Assembly: GCA_036345935.2 (NCBI GenBank)
Contig: JADWOT020000009.1
Coordinates: 572,287-636,286 of the forward strand
DNA from: Taenia hydatigena
Taxonomy: Eukaryota > Platyhelminthes > Cestoda > Cyclophyllidea > Taeniidae
DNA: 64,000 bases
Reading direction: 5' to 3'
Shown here: in pieces, positions 1 through 12,547 of the stretch
Numbering within the stretch: position 1 is the first letter of the stretch
Layout of the letters: every line of letters starts with the position of its first letter
Position numbers and translations under genes: made by a program
Notes under the pieces: generated by a model
What the model was told of the DNA's origin: nothing
Databases searched by the model: none
The model's input: the letters and a program-made list of their open reading frames with translations, nothing else

Positions 1-693
1 AGTAACATTAAGCCCACCTTCCTAGAAACGTATGGAAACAATCTAATTTGAAAAATACACAAGAGCGCACTTGGAGAAGGCAACTTTCAGAGGATAATCG
101 GCGACGAGATTTTTCCGCTTTGCCCTCCTTTGTATGACCTTCCTAATTTCATTTCGCAAGGCCAATGCTAAACAGGCACGCGAATAAAGAGTTCTAAAAA
201 TTATTCGGCTTCTCAGAGTTACCAAACATTAAAAAGCACTTTAAGAAGAATCAGAAGCTTTACATAATATTGTACAGCGATTGCGAACAGGATGAGATAA
301 AGGGACCAAACTCACCTCAAATCTTATAGTTAGCTTTCCGCGTGCGTTTTCCTTTTCATAAGTCGTTTAAAGAATGAAGATTGCTTAAGGATAAAATGCT
401 GTTACGGTCTCATTTATGGGTCTGGCTTCGAATCTCAGTGTCACTGCCTAAATTTTTAAACATAATTAGTCAAAAATTTTTAATTATAACTTTGTAACGG
501 AATATCTGATATTTTTGGATTTTAAAGATTAACGTATGTCAAGCACGAAAATTTTAAGCGCCATGCAAGAAGAAGTTTTTGGTAAACGTATAAATTAACA
601 GATACCAATGCCCAGCAATTATTTTTATCAATAATTTTATGCTGTTTTGACCCTTTTTTAGCCCGGTTTATACGGAACTCGTGTACTCTTGCG
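1..693. other. Upstream region of NFS1, no gene recognised
   Basis: AT-rich DNA with no convincing exon. A 60-codon minus-strand reading frame near the left edge is rich in Arg and Lys, but shows no family signature and no splice context, so it is not called. The last ~200 bases should contain the NFS1 promoter. A pyrimidine-rich acceptor-like site sits at 660/661 and is listed separately. Confidence 0.5.
646..661 (+). promoter_or_regulatory. Candidate 5'UTR splice acceptor (cis or spliced-leader)
   Basis: A run of the type gaccctttttta-g ends at 661, 32 bases before the NFS1 start codon. It has the form of a strong 3' splice site (pyrimidine tract then AG). No matching 5'UTR donor could be fixed upstream. 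Flatworms, including tapeworms, trans-splice a leader onto a subset of mRNAs, so this may be a trans-splice acceptor. It could equally be the end of an ordinary 5'UTR intron. Confidence 0.35.
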
Positions 694-3600
694 ATGTGTG
701 GCGGCGTTCGTCTGCTTCGTGCGTTTTCAAGTAGTTTTCTGCGCGCTCCTATCGCGATCGGTAATAGGTTCTGCCTCTCTAGGCAAGTTTTTTTAGCTTC
801 TAGGTGCTCGTCTTTTGCATCAAATGAGGTCAGACGACCTTTGTACCTCGATTTTCAAGCCACGACGCCCATTGTAAATTCTTTTTTAATTTTACTGTTG
901 CCATCTGCTAGGATCCTCGCGTTTTAGATGCAATGCTTCCATACATGCTGAGCTCTTTTGGTAACCCACACTCTCGGACACATATGTATGGCTGGGAGAC
1001 AGAAAAAGCCGTCGAGGCCGCTAGAACCGAGGTCGCGGACCTAATAAACGCCGATCCAAAGGAAATAATTTTTACCAGCGGAGCCACGGAATCCAATAAT
1101 CTTTGTGTTAAAGGTGTCTCCCGTTTCTATGCCTCAAAGAAGCGCCATGTTATCGCTTCTCAAATTGTAAGTTTATTCATATTTCTTAATTCTTCTCATG
1201 AGGAGCACAAATGCGTCCTAGATTCCTGTCGTGCCTTAGAGAACGAAGGTTTTCAGGTTACCTACTTACCCGTCCAATCAAATGGACTTGTTTTGCCGGA
1301 AGACGTTGAACGAGCTATCCGGCCAGATACCTCTCTCGTTTCCATAATGACAGTCAATAATGAGATTGGTGTTATTCAGCCTATTGAGGACATTGCTAGG
1401 ATATGCCATGCTAAAAATGTCTTTTTCCATACCGATGGTGCCCAAGCAGTGGGGAAAATTCCAATGGATGTCAATAGGATGAACGTATGGAAGAACGTTT
1501 CCATTCTGTCTTGCATTTAACTTTGAGCTTTTGATAAGTCTAGTCGCCGTATTCTTAGATTGACCTTATGTCCATAAGTGGACACAAAATCTATGGACCA
1601 ATGGGGGTGGGTGCGCTATACGTGCGGCGGCGACCGCGTGTTCGGTTGGAGCCGATAATAAGTGGCGGTGGTCAGGAGCGTGGTCTGCGTTCGGGCACCC
1701 TGCCAACTCCGCTTGTTGTCGGTCTAGGCGCTGCTTGTCGTATCGCCAAGGCAGAGATAGAGGTAAGAGTGCACTTCTGAGTTTTGTCTGGAAAGTTGAG
1801 TCATGTGTTTATGCATCGCCTTTTGGTCCTGCCTGAGAACTTATTAGTTCAAAACTTACTTTCTCCTTCCTTTTCTCAAAAGGATCTAATGGCGCTATGG
1901 GTAGTTGTTCTTGTGGCGTTATCTGGAAATTCCTTTCAGAATACTCTCGCTTCATTCTGCTGAAAACACAGTTAACTTTCGCCTTTCCGTTTTCGGGATT
2001 TTCGACAGCTGACGTCGTGTTGACGGGCCAACATCCTGCCCCTTCTCTGAAGAAACATTAAGCAGCATCATTATGAAAACTATTAGTTCATGGTAAGGTT
2101 TGGAGGCAGGAGGGATTATGGGCGCGTCTAGAGGGCTATGACCTTGAGCGGAGGTACAACCTTCGAAGACCGAAAGGTTCGTGTAGAGAGCCAGGACATT
2201 AAACGAATAGGAAACCACCATCCCTCTTTTGGATGTCATCTTTGGCATCCCTCTCCCTTGTGAATCACATCAAGGAGAAAGATTCACTATCATCGCATTG
2301 CTTAAGCCTGGAAGATACTCTACTAAGAATGCGTTTTATGAAACAATCTCTGCTTTTATAAAAATCGGCTTAGATTTGAGGCAAATAAGAACAAAAATAA
2401 AAACAGCTTTACAAGTTAAAATTCTCCACCGATTCCTTGTCACATTGTTGCCATTCCAACGCTGTTCTGCCTTCTGTCCACTTGGATGTACTATTTGTTT
2501 ACGTAAATCATACGTCTTTAATAGGTAACCTAGTCACTAATGGATTAGGAATTTACTAATGGCTGGTACTGATTCACATGTCGATTGCCGTCCCGTAGAA
2601 AAGTTTTCCTCATAAATTCAGCCATTTGTCAGGGAGAACAGTGTAGGTAAACTTTTGCATTGGGTTCGCTTATCGCAGCTATCTACGTAGCACCCCAAGA
2701 TTTACTGATTTCGTAACAAGCCATACTTTTGCGGTTATAAACATGGCTAACAGTCCGGGTAATCTAGACGTGTTAATGACTTGTTGTGACTGAGGAGTTC
2801 GGCAGCTAAGAATCTGTGATTAAACAAGTATCTTATTACTGAAACAGATTAGATACTTGGGTGATGAGTCCTCGGCTATCCGGGAAATTTTTGTAAAGGG
2901 TCGATGACGTCACTTCTGTTCTTCCTTTTCTAGCCATATTTGGAGTAGGTGCCTTTCAGGAACTGTGGTCATGTATTAGTTTCTGCTGCTTATATTAGAG
3001 GAAAGTAGTCGAAGGCAATCCGGCTGATTTCTAAATTCTCTTAAGGCTCGTAGTTTGAATGCGGATTACGTCTTATTAGCCATTTATTTAAAAATATCAC
3101 CAGATTTGTCCAACCTAAATGAAGCGTGCGTCTATGATATTTACATAGGTCACTCTTTAGGCTTTTTGATTGCGGGTGTTTTCTCACTCACTGATTATGC
3201 TCCTTTCTCCCATGTGTTCCCATCGGTAGCCTCCCTGGATCGGCTTACAAATTTCAGCTTATGATCACTTCTATTGTTTTAGCTTTTATTCCTTTATAGT
3301 TGTGTATTATCAACCTTGATATGGCATTAATTTTATGCGGTAGGTGGTCTTTTGTAACATGAATGGGTTTTAAGGGTACAAGGGAGTATCCAATATTTTC
3401 ACAACAACTGTCAAAAGGGTCTTTGAAGTGCTTTTCAAATTAACCTTAGTCATTTCTCTGCCTTAGAAGTAGATGTAGAATAACCATATCATTACAAGGT
3501 GTTAAAGGTAGCACGATCGCGAGTATCGTCCACTCACATGAGAATGACAAACCCTGTTAGAGGGGCGGATGTCCTCCGCGATATAAGAGGTCTCTCTGGG

Positions 3601-6600
3601 CAAATCCCGATCCAAGGTCAGGCATTCCAGGGTCTTCTCCTCCACCTAATTGGCTACTTTTGTGCTCCAGCTGCCTTTCCGAATTGCTACCAGACATTTG
3701 GTGGCGTCCAATTGTATAGAGCTGGTCCTTTTGATATTCTTACAGGCTGGTTGGAAGGCTATGATCATAGGCAGTAAAGTTGGAGACGCAACCATTCCTC
3801 GGAAAATGTCTCTAGTTAAAGGTGGCGTTAGTCTTTCTAAAGACAGTTTCACCAAATACTGGCGATGATACTACCAAAAGTCGCTGCTTATTTGTCCACA
3901 CGAGTTGCAGAGGTTGAATGAGAAGTGGTAGGTTTTTTGCTGGAACCTAGAAGATTTATGGTTGTAACAGGAACTCTGTAACAATGTTTTGGAGAGGATG
4001 GTCTATCATCACTCGTCCGCGATATTGTAGGTTGATTTTTTTGCTCTTTTAACCCCTCAAACGCGGTGGTCTAAGCGGGTCGAAAAGTATTTCCTGTTGT
4101 AGATTTGTTTACTAGAACCCGTCACTCGGTACTGGATTTTGCGGTGAGGTAAGTGGTCTTTCTTACGCAAACCTCTGAACTCAATGTCTGAATGCGGAAA
4201 ATAGTTTTGAGTCCTTTCCCATCTCATAGGCTTACTTGAAGGCCGAGAAGGTGGAATTACGAATTGTGGCATGCCCCATAGAAAGTACCTAGAGCTGAAG
4301 TAATTACACTCGCCTTTACAGAATGATATGGAGCATACGAGGCAGTTGTACGATCGCCTGTTGAAAGGCATCACCTCACAATTGGAGGCGGTCATCCTCA
4401 ATGGAGACCCAGAGCGACGTTACCGCGGGTGCTGTAACCTCAGCTTCGCCTTTGTGGAGGGTGAGAGCCTCCTCATGGCACTCAAGAATGTTGCCCTCTC
4501 CTCTGGCAGGTCAGCTTTTCACCCTCCCTTTTACCGCCAGTTGCTATGAGTAATTTGGCTCATGGTGTGCTGAAAAGTTGTTGAGTGAAAGGAGTTAGTC
4601 AAATTCGTAATTTCACTCTCCCGGAAAAGCTTTATTTGACAATTTTTGGATTCTTCTTTTCTTTCCATCTTTCCTATTGTTTGTATCTTAATACATGAAT
4701 GAATGAGCTCGCTTATGAGGAGGAAAAAATTGCGGTGAAGTTAGGTGAATTGAAAACTAACCAGTCCCCCTATCTTCCTTCCTCGCTCACTCACTTTAAA
4801 GATGTGGATTTTCTGTGATTCTGATTATGCGGTCTTTAAGAGGGTAATTGTGTAACGGAGAGAGCAACTTCCACGTTTTACTCTTTCTTGGACGAATAGC
4901 GTCTACTTTTCCGCCTTTTTACTCTAATCTCTTATCCCCCTTTTCTGTTCATTTCACTCCATCCATTCAATGGAGAAACCTCTGCGACGTAGGAAAAGTG
5001 TGAAAGCACACCACTCGAATTTGTATTGAAGACACAATAAGGTGGCTTCATGGTTGACGTACAGTAGGTGACGTGTGGCTGGTCGCCTCTCATTAATTGT
5101 TAATTTTAGGAATTTTTGTTCATCAAAGGCATAACATCGACTAGTTGTCTGCGCCTCCTCTTTCGTCTTTCACACTGGAGGATTGGATTTGTTTGGAACA
5201 CAACATAGGTAATCACTGAAGGGACATAGGCCCCTTTTATGCTCCTCGAGGGGTTAAAACTGGCTAACCTTTCAAAAAACCTGTATGAAGAGGGAAGTGA
5301 TAATTGTCAGGATATTTGATTTCTTAAAGTGATAAAGTGAAGGGCTCTTTGAGTCTCCATTTGGCGAAGACATGCATACATTTGGCAATGCAAAACCTCT
5401 GAAAGAAATTGGAGATGCTCCTCCTTGTCAATGGACCGAACAGAAGCCTAAAAACTGTGGTGGGTATAATTTAATCAAGCTCAGGCTAAATTGTTGGAGA
5501 CTCGCATAATCTTATTGTTCAGCCCACACTGTTGACCTTGCTTCCGCGGGTAGTACGAGAACTGTCTGAGTTGGCTAGTGTCGATGGCATCAGTCAGCAT
5601 CGCAACAGATTGGTTTGGTTTTTACGCAACAAAGGGAGGAACTTTTCTCACCTTATTTTTCCCTTTTCACTAACTTACATAGGCGGAGGTGATGGTATTT
5701 TAAAATACATTTCTATGCATTATATCAGTACTTCCTCCTTTAATTTCCTACTACTGTGGCGTTCCATTTTGGCCTTCCAGTTTATAAAGTTACCTGTTCA
5801 TATTGGTATTTTTCATGGTCCATTTACCTACCCCCTTCCTCGTCAACTAAATAGGGTATACCTCGTTATTGTGATTGGGATATCTCACTCAAGTGGGCGT
5901 TGACGGGACCCTTTTTATTTGACCAAGTAGGTGTAATTCTAGCCCAGTGCCAAATCACACTGCAGCCTTTGAAAGCGTAGCACAAGCGTGTCGGCATATT
6001 TGTGCAACGGGAGTGGTCCCTAAATGGACTATACTTTTTCCAGGTGTAGAAGTAGCTTGACGGACTGAGACGGAAACAAATTTTAGTCATTTTATAGCGA
6101 TTCGTCTGCGGAACCATTTTTTCCTGTATAGGTTATCGAGATGTAAACCAACAGTAGATATTTGCCTCTTCGTTTTTGATGAGTTCGAAATTCGTGACCT
6201 CTGTTGAATTTCATTTGAAAAGTACTGTCTGGAGTTAGTTGGCGTTCTATAGGGAGGAAAGTGATGCATATAAACCGGTGTTTAATTACGTGGTCCTCCC
6301 AAGTTCCTAGTTATAACAGTTCAAAGATAAGGACTGCCCAATATGAGAGAGCTAGGAGTACGACGTGCGCGCACATGATCATTGGATGGATACTGGAGAT
6401 ACGGCGTGGTCATTTATATCATTTTGATTGACCTTGGCCTCGTAGCACCTATTAGGAACTTCGAAGTTTTTACCCGATAATAGTATACAGCTGGTGCTGC
6501 ATTGGAGTGTGAGTTTCGGGCATCCTAGAATGTTAAGGATTCAGCCATGAAAAAGGCAAAGTTTTGTGGAATATTCGATATCGTCAGCAATTTCCTGGGG

Positions 6601-8376
6601 TGGTGTCTGAGAGCTCTGTCCCATTCCCGTCCACCCTTTATTGGAATTTAATAAGGCAGAGTAGAATGAGTCTGTCATATCTCAGCGCTCTGCAAACATC
6701 CTGACACGGTAAAGAGCATTTCAGGCTAGAAGTAGCTTTATTGCCAAATCACAAGTAGGATAGCCACAGTCCTATTCGAGGGTTCATTAGCAGATAAGCT
6801 TCATTAGTTCCTATACCTACATCATTCCCATAATTTTGGTTCCTACTTGACACCTTTTTGGCCTCTAACCTAGTATTATCATTTCTAATTTTATTTTTTC
6901 CCCAGCGCCTGTACTTCGGCGTCCTTGGAACCCTCCTATGTTTTGCGAGCCATTGGAACGGATGAGGATCTGGCCCACTCGAGCATCCGTTTCGGCCTCG
7001 GTCGCTTCACCACTGAAGAAGAGGTCGACTACACTGTGCAGGAGGTGGTTAAACATGTCAAGCGCCTCAGAAAAATGAGGTCTGTCTGCTTGTCTTTCTT
7101 TTTTCCTGTTTAGGGTTTAAGCCGAATGTTTTGCTTGTTTTTGGCATGTGGTTTGGGTGAGAAGGTCCGCTTTGGCTACGTTAAAAATATAAAACCATGC
7201 TCGAAATGGCAACGGCTACATGCGCTTAATGCATTCGCTCTAAGTTACTATTCTTGCGGGCTTCTGTAAAAAAAACATTACAGCTCAGCAAATCAACGAA
7301 TGGAGGTGTAGTAAAGCAGACAGCTTTACTACTTGAAAGGTGAACTAGCCCTACGGCAGACTGAAGCTGATGACCTGGAAGCCTTTGCCTCAGCTACATG
7401 TAAATTAACATCACTCAACAATTGCGGTCATTTCTGGCGGCTGGCCGGTGTGACGCCTCTGAGCGGGAGTGCGCTGATAGCTAGGTTGCTGGAATGAGAA
7501 GTTCTGTTCTAATAAGGAACTCTAGTATTCTTGAAGTAAACTAAAACCATTCGTCAACTTCTCCAATAATATCCGCCCACCTTTTAAGGGAAGTTGGGTA
7601 GCTTTTTGCAGAACCAACATCTTTCCGTTTATTTAACGTATGAAGTAAACGATTGGCACATGTGTGTGGTGCGTGTGGCCATCAATGAGCCCATTTGCGG
7701 AAGCATTGGTCGCCATCCTAAGGGAGGGGGGGCGAGATGACCCGGTCACATGGACGATCTCAGGTTGCTAAGACCTAGGTCACCGCAACAATTGGAGTGC
7801 ACTTATCCACCTCGAATCAGACCCCAATTTGCCTAGATTTCTTGCTGAAGCGATGGCGAAACGTCCACATTTCGGGTGCTTTGAAGGGTTTTTTGCAATA
7901 TCTCACCACAACCTTGATCCCCCAATCTTCTATTCAAATTAATGTTCTTTTTTGCTACTTAAGTCTGATTGTTTGTTCTAAACACTGTTGGTCCTAATCT
8001 GAGGTTTGGCCCTTTTGGCCTCCTCCCTTTCGTCCACTCCATAGAGGCTTTCAAATCTTTGTTACGTCATCTTGTTGCCTTCTACGAGACCGGTTTGGTT
8101 TTACAATTCTAGTCGTTAACGCGCTTTCTGTGTTGGTTCTACTTAAAAGGCAGCGCGATTTTTTTATTTATCTGTGGTTTTATCAGGAATTTGGGCTGCC
8201 TTCACTCCAATCGCCAGGTATGCCCTTCATTTCCCCGATCCCTCAGCTACTGTTATTTCAATTTGTTTTTGCTCCTTCTTTGTTTTTTTTTTCTTTTTTC
8301 GTCTCGTTTCAGTCCACTATGGGAGATGTATCAGGAAGGAGTGGATTTGAAGACCATCAAATGGTCGCAGCACTAA
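694..8376 (+). CDS. NFS1: Cysteine desulfurase, mitochondrial (NFS1/IscS-like)
   Basis: PLP enzyme that takes sulphur from L-cysteine, leaving alanine, and hands it as a Cys-persulfide to the ISCU scaffold with ISD11 and ACP in the mitochondrial matrix. Exons by phase matching: 694-873, 912-1166, 1203-1484, 1559-1762, 4322-4509, 6906-7079, 8313-8376. The 1347 coding bases give 448 aa, close to the ~457 aa of human NFS1. Seen in the protein: an Arg-rich presequence-like N-terminus (about residues 1-45); the LDFQATTP start of the fold; [20 protein letters not shown] with the PLP lysine near residue 249; [12 protein letters not shown]; the mobile-loop [14 protein letters not shown] with the catalytic Cys near residue 372; and the conserved C-terminus ending KWSQH. 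Introns 1 and 2 are only 38 and 36 bases; introns 4-6 are 2.6, 2.4 and 1.2 kb. The start gives a plausible targeting peptide. All key residues are intact. Confidence 0.97.
874..911 (+). other. 38-base intron of NFS1
   Basis: GTAAAT...CTAG joins ...QATTPI to [12 protein letters not shown], which restores the unbroken cysteine desulfurase sequence in phase 0. It carries in-frame stops, so retention would truncate the enzyme. Confidence 0.93.
1167..1202 (+). other. 36-base, stop-free intron of NFS1
   Basis: GTAAGT...TGAG lies between [10 protein letters not shown] and [10 protein letters not shown], contiguous in the family (human has HVITTQTEHKCVL). It is 12 codons long, in phase 0 and has no stop, so retention would insert 12 residues rather than break the protein. 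Confidence 0.9.
1763..4321 (+). other. Large NFS1 intron, no other gene seen
   Basis: 2.56 kb of unremarkable DNA. Around 2825-2871 there is a 9-base perfect inverted repeat followed by TGATGAGTCC; see the rejected list. Reading frames of up to 93 codons near 3.5-3.8 kb overlap on several frames and show no family motif, so they are not called. Confidence 0.6.
4510..6905 (+). other. NFS1 intron (2.4 kb)
   Basis: Bounded by a phase-2 GT donor after SSG and the acceptor before ...[10 protein letters not shown] see no exon of another gene and no recognisable repeat inside. Confidence 0.6.
7080..8312 (+). other. NFS1 last intron (1.2 kb)
   Basis: Donor follows KRLRKM (phase 2). The acceptor follows a long T/C tract just before [13 protein letters not shown]. 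Nothing else recognised inside. Confidence 0.6.
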
Positions 8377-8777
8377 CCATCCCTCTTTCCTTACTTGATC
8401 TTTGTTTAAATGTACTGCACAGCCGATAGTTGGGTAGTGCTTAATTGTCATTGGCAAATTTTATGTATAAAATCTTGTAATACTTCGAAATTGTCTTCTC
8501 ATGTTTGGAGACTTAAGCATTCAGTCTCATTAGCTCGAGGTAAGATGACTTCTAACTCCTTCGCTTCGGAAAAACTTCCAGTAAAAAATATTTTCCTGTT
8601 AATTTTATTTGTAAAGGCAAACAGAGACCTTAGGTTGTGTGGTGGTAGTCTTCAATGTCTTTTCTAAGACGTAAAATCTCTTGGAAGCTTTTGAGTAGTT
8701 CCTCGACTTTGTGGCTTATTTCAGGTGCAATCAGATCGCTCCCAAGTGTCACCGTTGAGATAAAATTCTGAAAAGTG

Positions 8778-8783
8778 AATAAA
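8778..8783 (+). terminator. Candidate NFS1 polyadenylation signal
   Basis: An AATAAA hexamer lies about 400 bases after the NFS1 stop, in the interval before the convergent membrane-protein gene. It is a plausible 3' end, but other A-rich hexamers exist. Confidence 0.35.
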
Positions 8784-9034
8784 CGAGTTGGGACTTGGGT
8801 CGATTCCGGATTTAGACCAGCGGAATCCTAATTGACTAAGAGTTATGGGCTGTGGTTACGTACGCAGTTCTGCAATCCTATGGATTGATCTTATTTAAGA
8901 ACAAGGTGACGAAAGATTAACCGTCGACTAGGCATTCAGCTGGTTGGTCTATCCGGTGTTTGTGCACCACTCGGATTGTTCAATTAGGTTTGAAATAGAT
9001 GTTGAAACATAAGCTCTTAATTATGATTTACTTT

Positions 9035-9040
9035 TTTATT
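9035..9040 (-). terminator. Polyadenylation signal of the membrane-protein gene
   Basis: On the minus strand AATAAA occurs 14 bases after the TGA at 9054-9056. This gives a very compact 3'UTR and supports this being the true end of the gene. Confidence 0.6.
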
Positions 9041-9053
9041 GTAATAGTTCTCA

Positions 9054-12000
9054 TCAGCTTTTAATTACCGGTGGATATTCTGGAGGAATTGTATCATTCA
9101 GATGGACATTCCGACGCCATCGTTGAGCTGAAGCAAGCCTCCTATCATTTTTTGTGTACTGTATGAATAAAATAACCACCAAGCTCAGATACCAAAATAC
9201 CAAGGAGTGGAACAGTACCACTATGGTAATAATACGGACGGTTTTCACTCCAATCCATGGTTGCGAGTCCATCTTCTTGATGGGTCTCTCGAGACCTACG
9301 AACAAAGAAACGCCGGATCTACTGGAATTTCGGTGAAAGGCGATATTGCTGATAGGCACCCACCTTGCTTCGGTCTATTTATATCCAACGTGAACTCCCA
9401 TTCGCAGTCATGGAGTTGACACTTCACTAAATGCTTCCTCGTGGCAGCCGCAGGAACGACGATGAAGCCGTTTGGTCGAAGAGTTAGCCTCTTACCAAGT
9501 ATTAAGCACTTGATATCCTGGACTCGAGTTAGAGCCTTTCCTGTCATTCCTGAGCCCAACACATTGAATGTCTATTTGGAAAGAAAGTTGAAGGACAAGG
9601 TGAATGCAGGAGATCTGATGCAGGAAAGTCTGCCTGTCAATAAGCCTTGTAAGCACGGTGAATGCGTTCAAAAGCCTTCTTCACCTTGTGTTTGTCTACG
9701 AGTGTCGTAGTACTACATCTTTCAGACGGAATCTGTCACTGCAAATTCAACAGATTGGTGCTGCAGTGTTACTATTTGTAATTTAAAAGCGATCTGTGCA
9801 GTCCATGTCTCTTACGCGTCAGCATTAATCAAGGTGACAGCGGTGGAATGTTGATAAAACTCCTCTTGAGTGAGGTGCAGTTTATGTGGTGATAAGACAC
9901 TTTGAAGACGATTGTGCGTCTGCCAGTGAAGATCCCAGGCATGGTGCCTCCTAGTCCGCAATATTTACTTTGGTGAACACTCATCGCTTGGAACGTCCGA
10001 TCGAAACATGACCTACGCAGCTTTACTTTCACACCGCAATTTTCACATGTGAACACGTAATGGTAAAGTAAAACGGCTTTTGGGGAAATATCCACGGAAA
10101 TATGAGTCAGAACTCCTCATTCCCCCACTATGGATTGTGACGTTTTGGTTTGTCTTGCTAAGGGACTTCTTTCTTTTGATGAGTCGATCCGCTATCCCTG
10201 CCTATATGCACTTCTATTGAGTAATTTTGTTAGGACTTCTGCAAGTGCGAGATCCTCAGTAGACCATCGCATTCACAGTGTATCCCACACACAAAGCAGA
10301 CACAGCCCTCTGGTGATGGTGTGGTGTCTCAGAAGATAAGCAATAATATGTCCACTCACCGTGTTTGAGGAATCAACTTGAATAATGCCCCTCGGAAATT
10401 CAAATTCTAGAAGACGATCAAATGTCATCTCAGAAATTAGCAGTTTGTTTTTCTGTTCTGGTGTTCTGCAGACTATAAGAACTTTTCGAAAGCACACAAG
10501 GCCATCCAATTTGATGTGAACTCTAGGAGAGGAGGACCTCGATGTAATGAGTGTCTGATTGGTGGTAGGATCCCAGACTTGGCAGTGAAGATGCTTATTT
10601 GAACAGTAGGTGTGCAAACAGGCTTGAACCATCACCTCTGCATCTCGTGGGTTGTAGAAGTTTTGATGCGGAGTGAGTCGCAATTCCATGTCTCCATATT
10701 CTACCAGGCAGTAAATTTAAAAAAATTAATTGGGCAGACCAAGTTCTGGGATCTTGAAAACGTGTCGAAGAAGGCATTTTTCACTGTCCATTCGCAAAGT
10801 GACATCCTCTAGACTGCGATTTCTGTTCTCAGGAATGCCCAGGTCGTCTTTGAGACATGCGATCTTGAGGCGATTTGACCTCAATTTCGCGCACACCAAG
10901 TCTTGACGACCCTCCACAGAACAACGCGTTTTACCAATATCGTTGAAGAATTTAAGGGTAAATTCGACTCGAGTAAAGAGGTCGCAGTAGTCTTGAATAT
11001 TCTTCATCATCCCCACATGTTCCTCCTCGTGAAACTTGCAGCTACAGTCTAAAGTGTTACGCAAAATCTCCACATAACACTTCAGTCAATGAAATTTCGA
11101 ACTCGGCTTACATCCTCTTATGCTATTGGTTTGCTGGGCTTGGTATTATGAAGTCAAAACACACATCTTTATAGGCTCTTATAGTTTCAATCTTACCCTT
11201 AAAACGCTTCATACGGTTTTAGAAAATTGGTAAACATACTCTTAATGTAAACATCAAACGTCTGATTAACCACAGCACTGACTCCATACACGCGATATTC
11301 ACCACAGAATCCCTCACGTATTGTCAAAGTACTCTTTGAAACTTCGTAAAAATTGTTAACCAAGTTTTTGACAGCAGTGGGTGAACCCGCATGATCAAAC
11401 GGGACGGAGATAAGTTGCTTGTAGGGTCCGGTGCCGCCATCGCCAGATATCATGGTATTGAAATCTGCCTTTTCGGTACCCAGAAGCAAAACCCCGTCAT
11501 CTATCCATTTATTCCACAGTTGGCGATGATGAGTGGAGTTTATCTGACCCACATACATGTACACAAATGGCTTCATCTGTGAGGAAAGATTGTGTGCGCT
11601 AAGACGCAGCTCAATATTGCCTTCAAGACCTAGAATCCGCGATGCAGTAATGCATGCATAAGTCCCCTTTAGAGGAAGTCTATGGGAAAACATTTTTTAA
11701 AATTAAAGGGTGTAAATGGAGTTTGGTCGGAAGAATTATTGCGAAGACATGGATCATTATTTCTACTAATTGAGTAAACGAAGCATTTGCCACTTGTCAT
11801 TCATTGAGTCTATTCATAGATTTCGTTTAATATGGCTTTCATTGCCATCTGCGATAATTTGATTGACATTGCATTCAAACAATATTGGTCGCTTGAACGA
11901 CAATTTAAATTAAGTAGGATGGGTTCACAAAAAAAATAGTTGACTGATTATAAGCGGTTCACTTGAAGTTCAGCGCTGATATACTTACTAACTATGCAAA

Positions 12001-12250
12001 AGGAGGTTGGTGTTTTGGCGCACTGATAATATCCATCATCTAATTCATCAAGGTTGAGACTGGGTTCTTCGGAATCATTGGGACAGGGGTTGAGTCTGGG
12101 AAATGCATTTTGTTGCAGCTGTCGAATAAAAATATGACAAATTACGTCACCTCCAATGCAATCCTCGCAGACTCCCCATTCATAATTGCTAATATCACAC
12201 TTTACGAAGCCACGCATTCCAAAAAATACCATCAAAAACAGCAGCAACAT
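9054..12250 (-). CDS. Unassigned cysteine-rich single-pass (type I) membrane protein
   Basis: I do not recognise the family. First exon 11985-12250: the ATG at 12248-12250 opens a hydrophobic signal peptide (MLLLFLMVFFGMRGFV) followed at once by a Cys-rich segment with the spacing CEDC. Further exons: about 11215-11679 (the 3' end may instead be a phase-1 GTATGT donor a little earlier), 10740 to roughly 11060, 10360-10700, about 9830-10110, about 9320-9560, and a last exon of about 9054-9293 after an intron of roughly 30-35 bases. The ectodomain has many Cys and several N-x-S/T sites. Near the C-terminus a long hydrophobic run (IITIVVLFHSLVFWYLSLVV) is followed by a basic tail, then PPEYPPV, which contains a PPxY motif. 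Topology: secreted N-terminus, one membrane span, short cytoplasmic tail. Some internal junctions (around 11.06-11.2 kb, 10.1-10.36 kb and 9.56-9.83 kb) are not resolved. It lies 298 bases behind CFAP47 on the same strand. Confidence 0.6.
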
Positions 12251-12547
12251 AAAAAGAATGACAATTTGACTCAAGAATCAATAAATGTCATGTTTGAAAG
12301 TATTCTAAATTCGATTGGTCATCAACTGTCCAATGGCGAAGAGGCTCAGAAAGAATAGCCAATCACAGGACAATGCTCAATATAACTTTACCGTACACAT
12401 TTGTTGTATTCTGTAAGATTTCTAAGTCAACCAAAATCTTCACTCTGAATTAAGAGAAATCAAAAGACATGAATCGCTTTTCAAAGTGTTATTTTGGAAC
12501 TTGCTATCGGGAAATTATTTCCATAGTAAGTAATGTTTGGGCTTGGC
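12251..12547 (-). other. Short spacer between CFAP47 and the membrane-protein gene
   Basis: 298 bases separate the CFAP47 stop codon from the next ATG on the same strand. On the minus strand there are AG sites after pyrimidine-rich stretches (near 12.30-12.34 kb) that could be trans-splice acceptors, and a six-codon upstream ORF just before the signal-peptide start. No clear AATAAA for CFAP47 is visible here. Confidence 0.4.

Noticed and set aside
430..450. GGCTTCGAATC, resembling a tRNA B box
   Set aside because: No A box at the right distance and no cloverleaf could be folded around it.
2825..2885. Hammerhead-ribozyme-like sequence: a 9-base inverted repeat (CAAGTATCT/AGATACTTG), TGATGAGTCC, a small hairpin and AAA
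   Set aside because: The conserved C before TGATGA is a G, three unpaired bases separate the core from the putative stem II, and no cleavage triplet is correctly placed.
3499..3868. Overlapping open frames of 70-93 codons inside NFS1 intron 4
   Set aside because: Open on several frames and both strands, no motif, no splice context; typical of chance.
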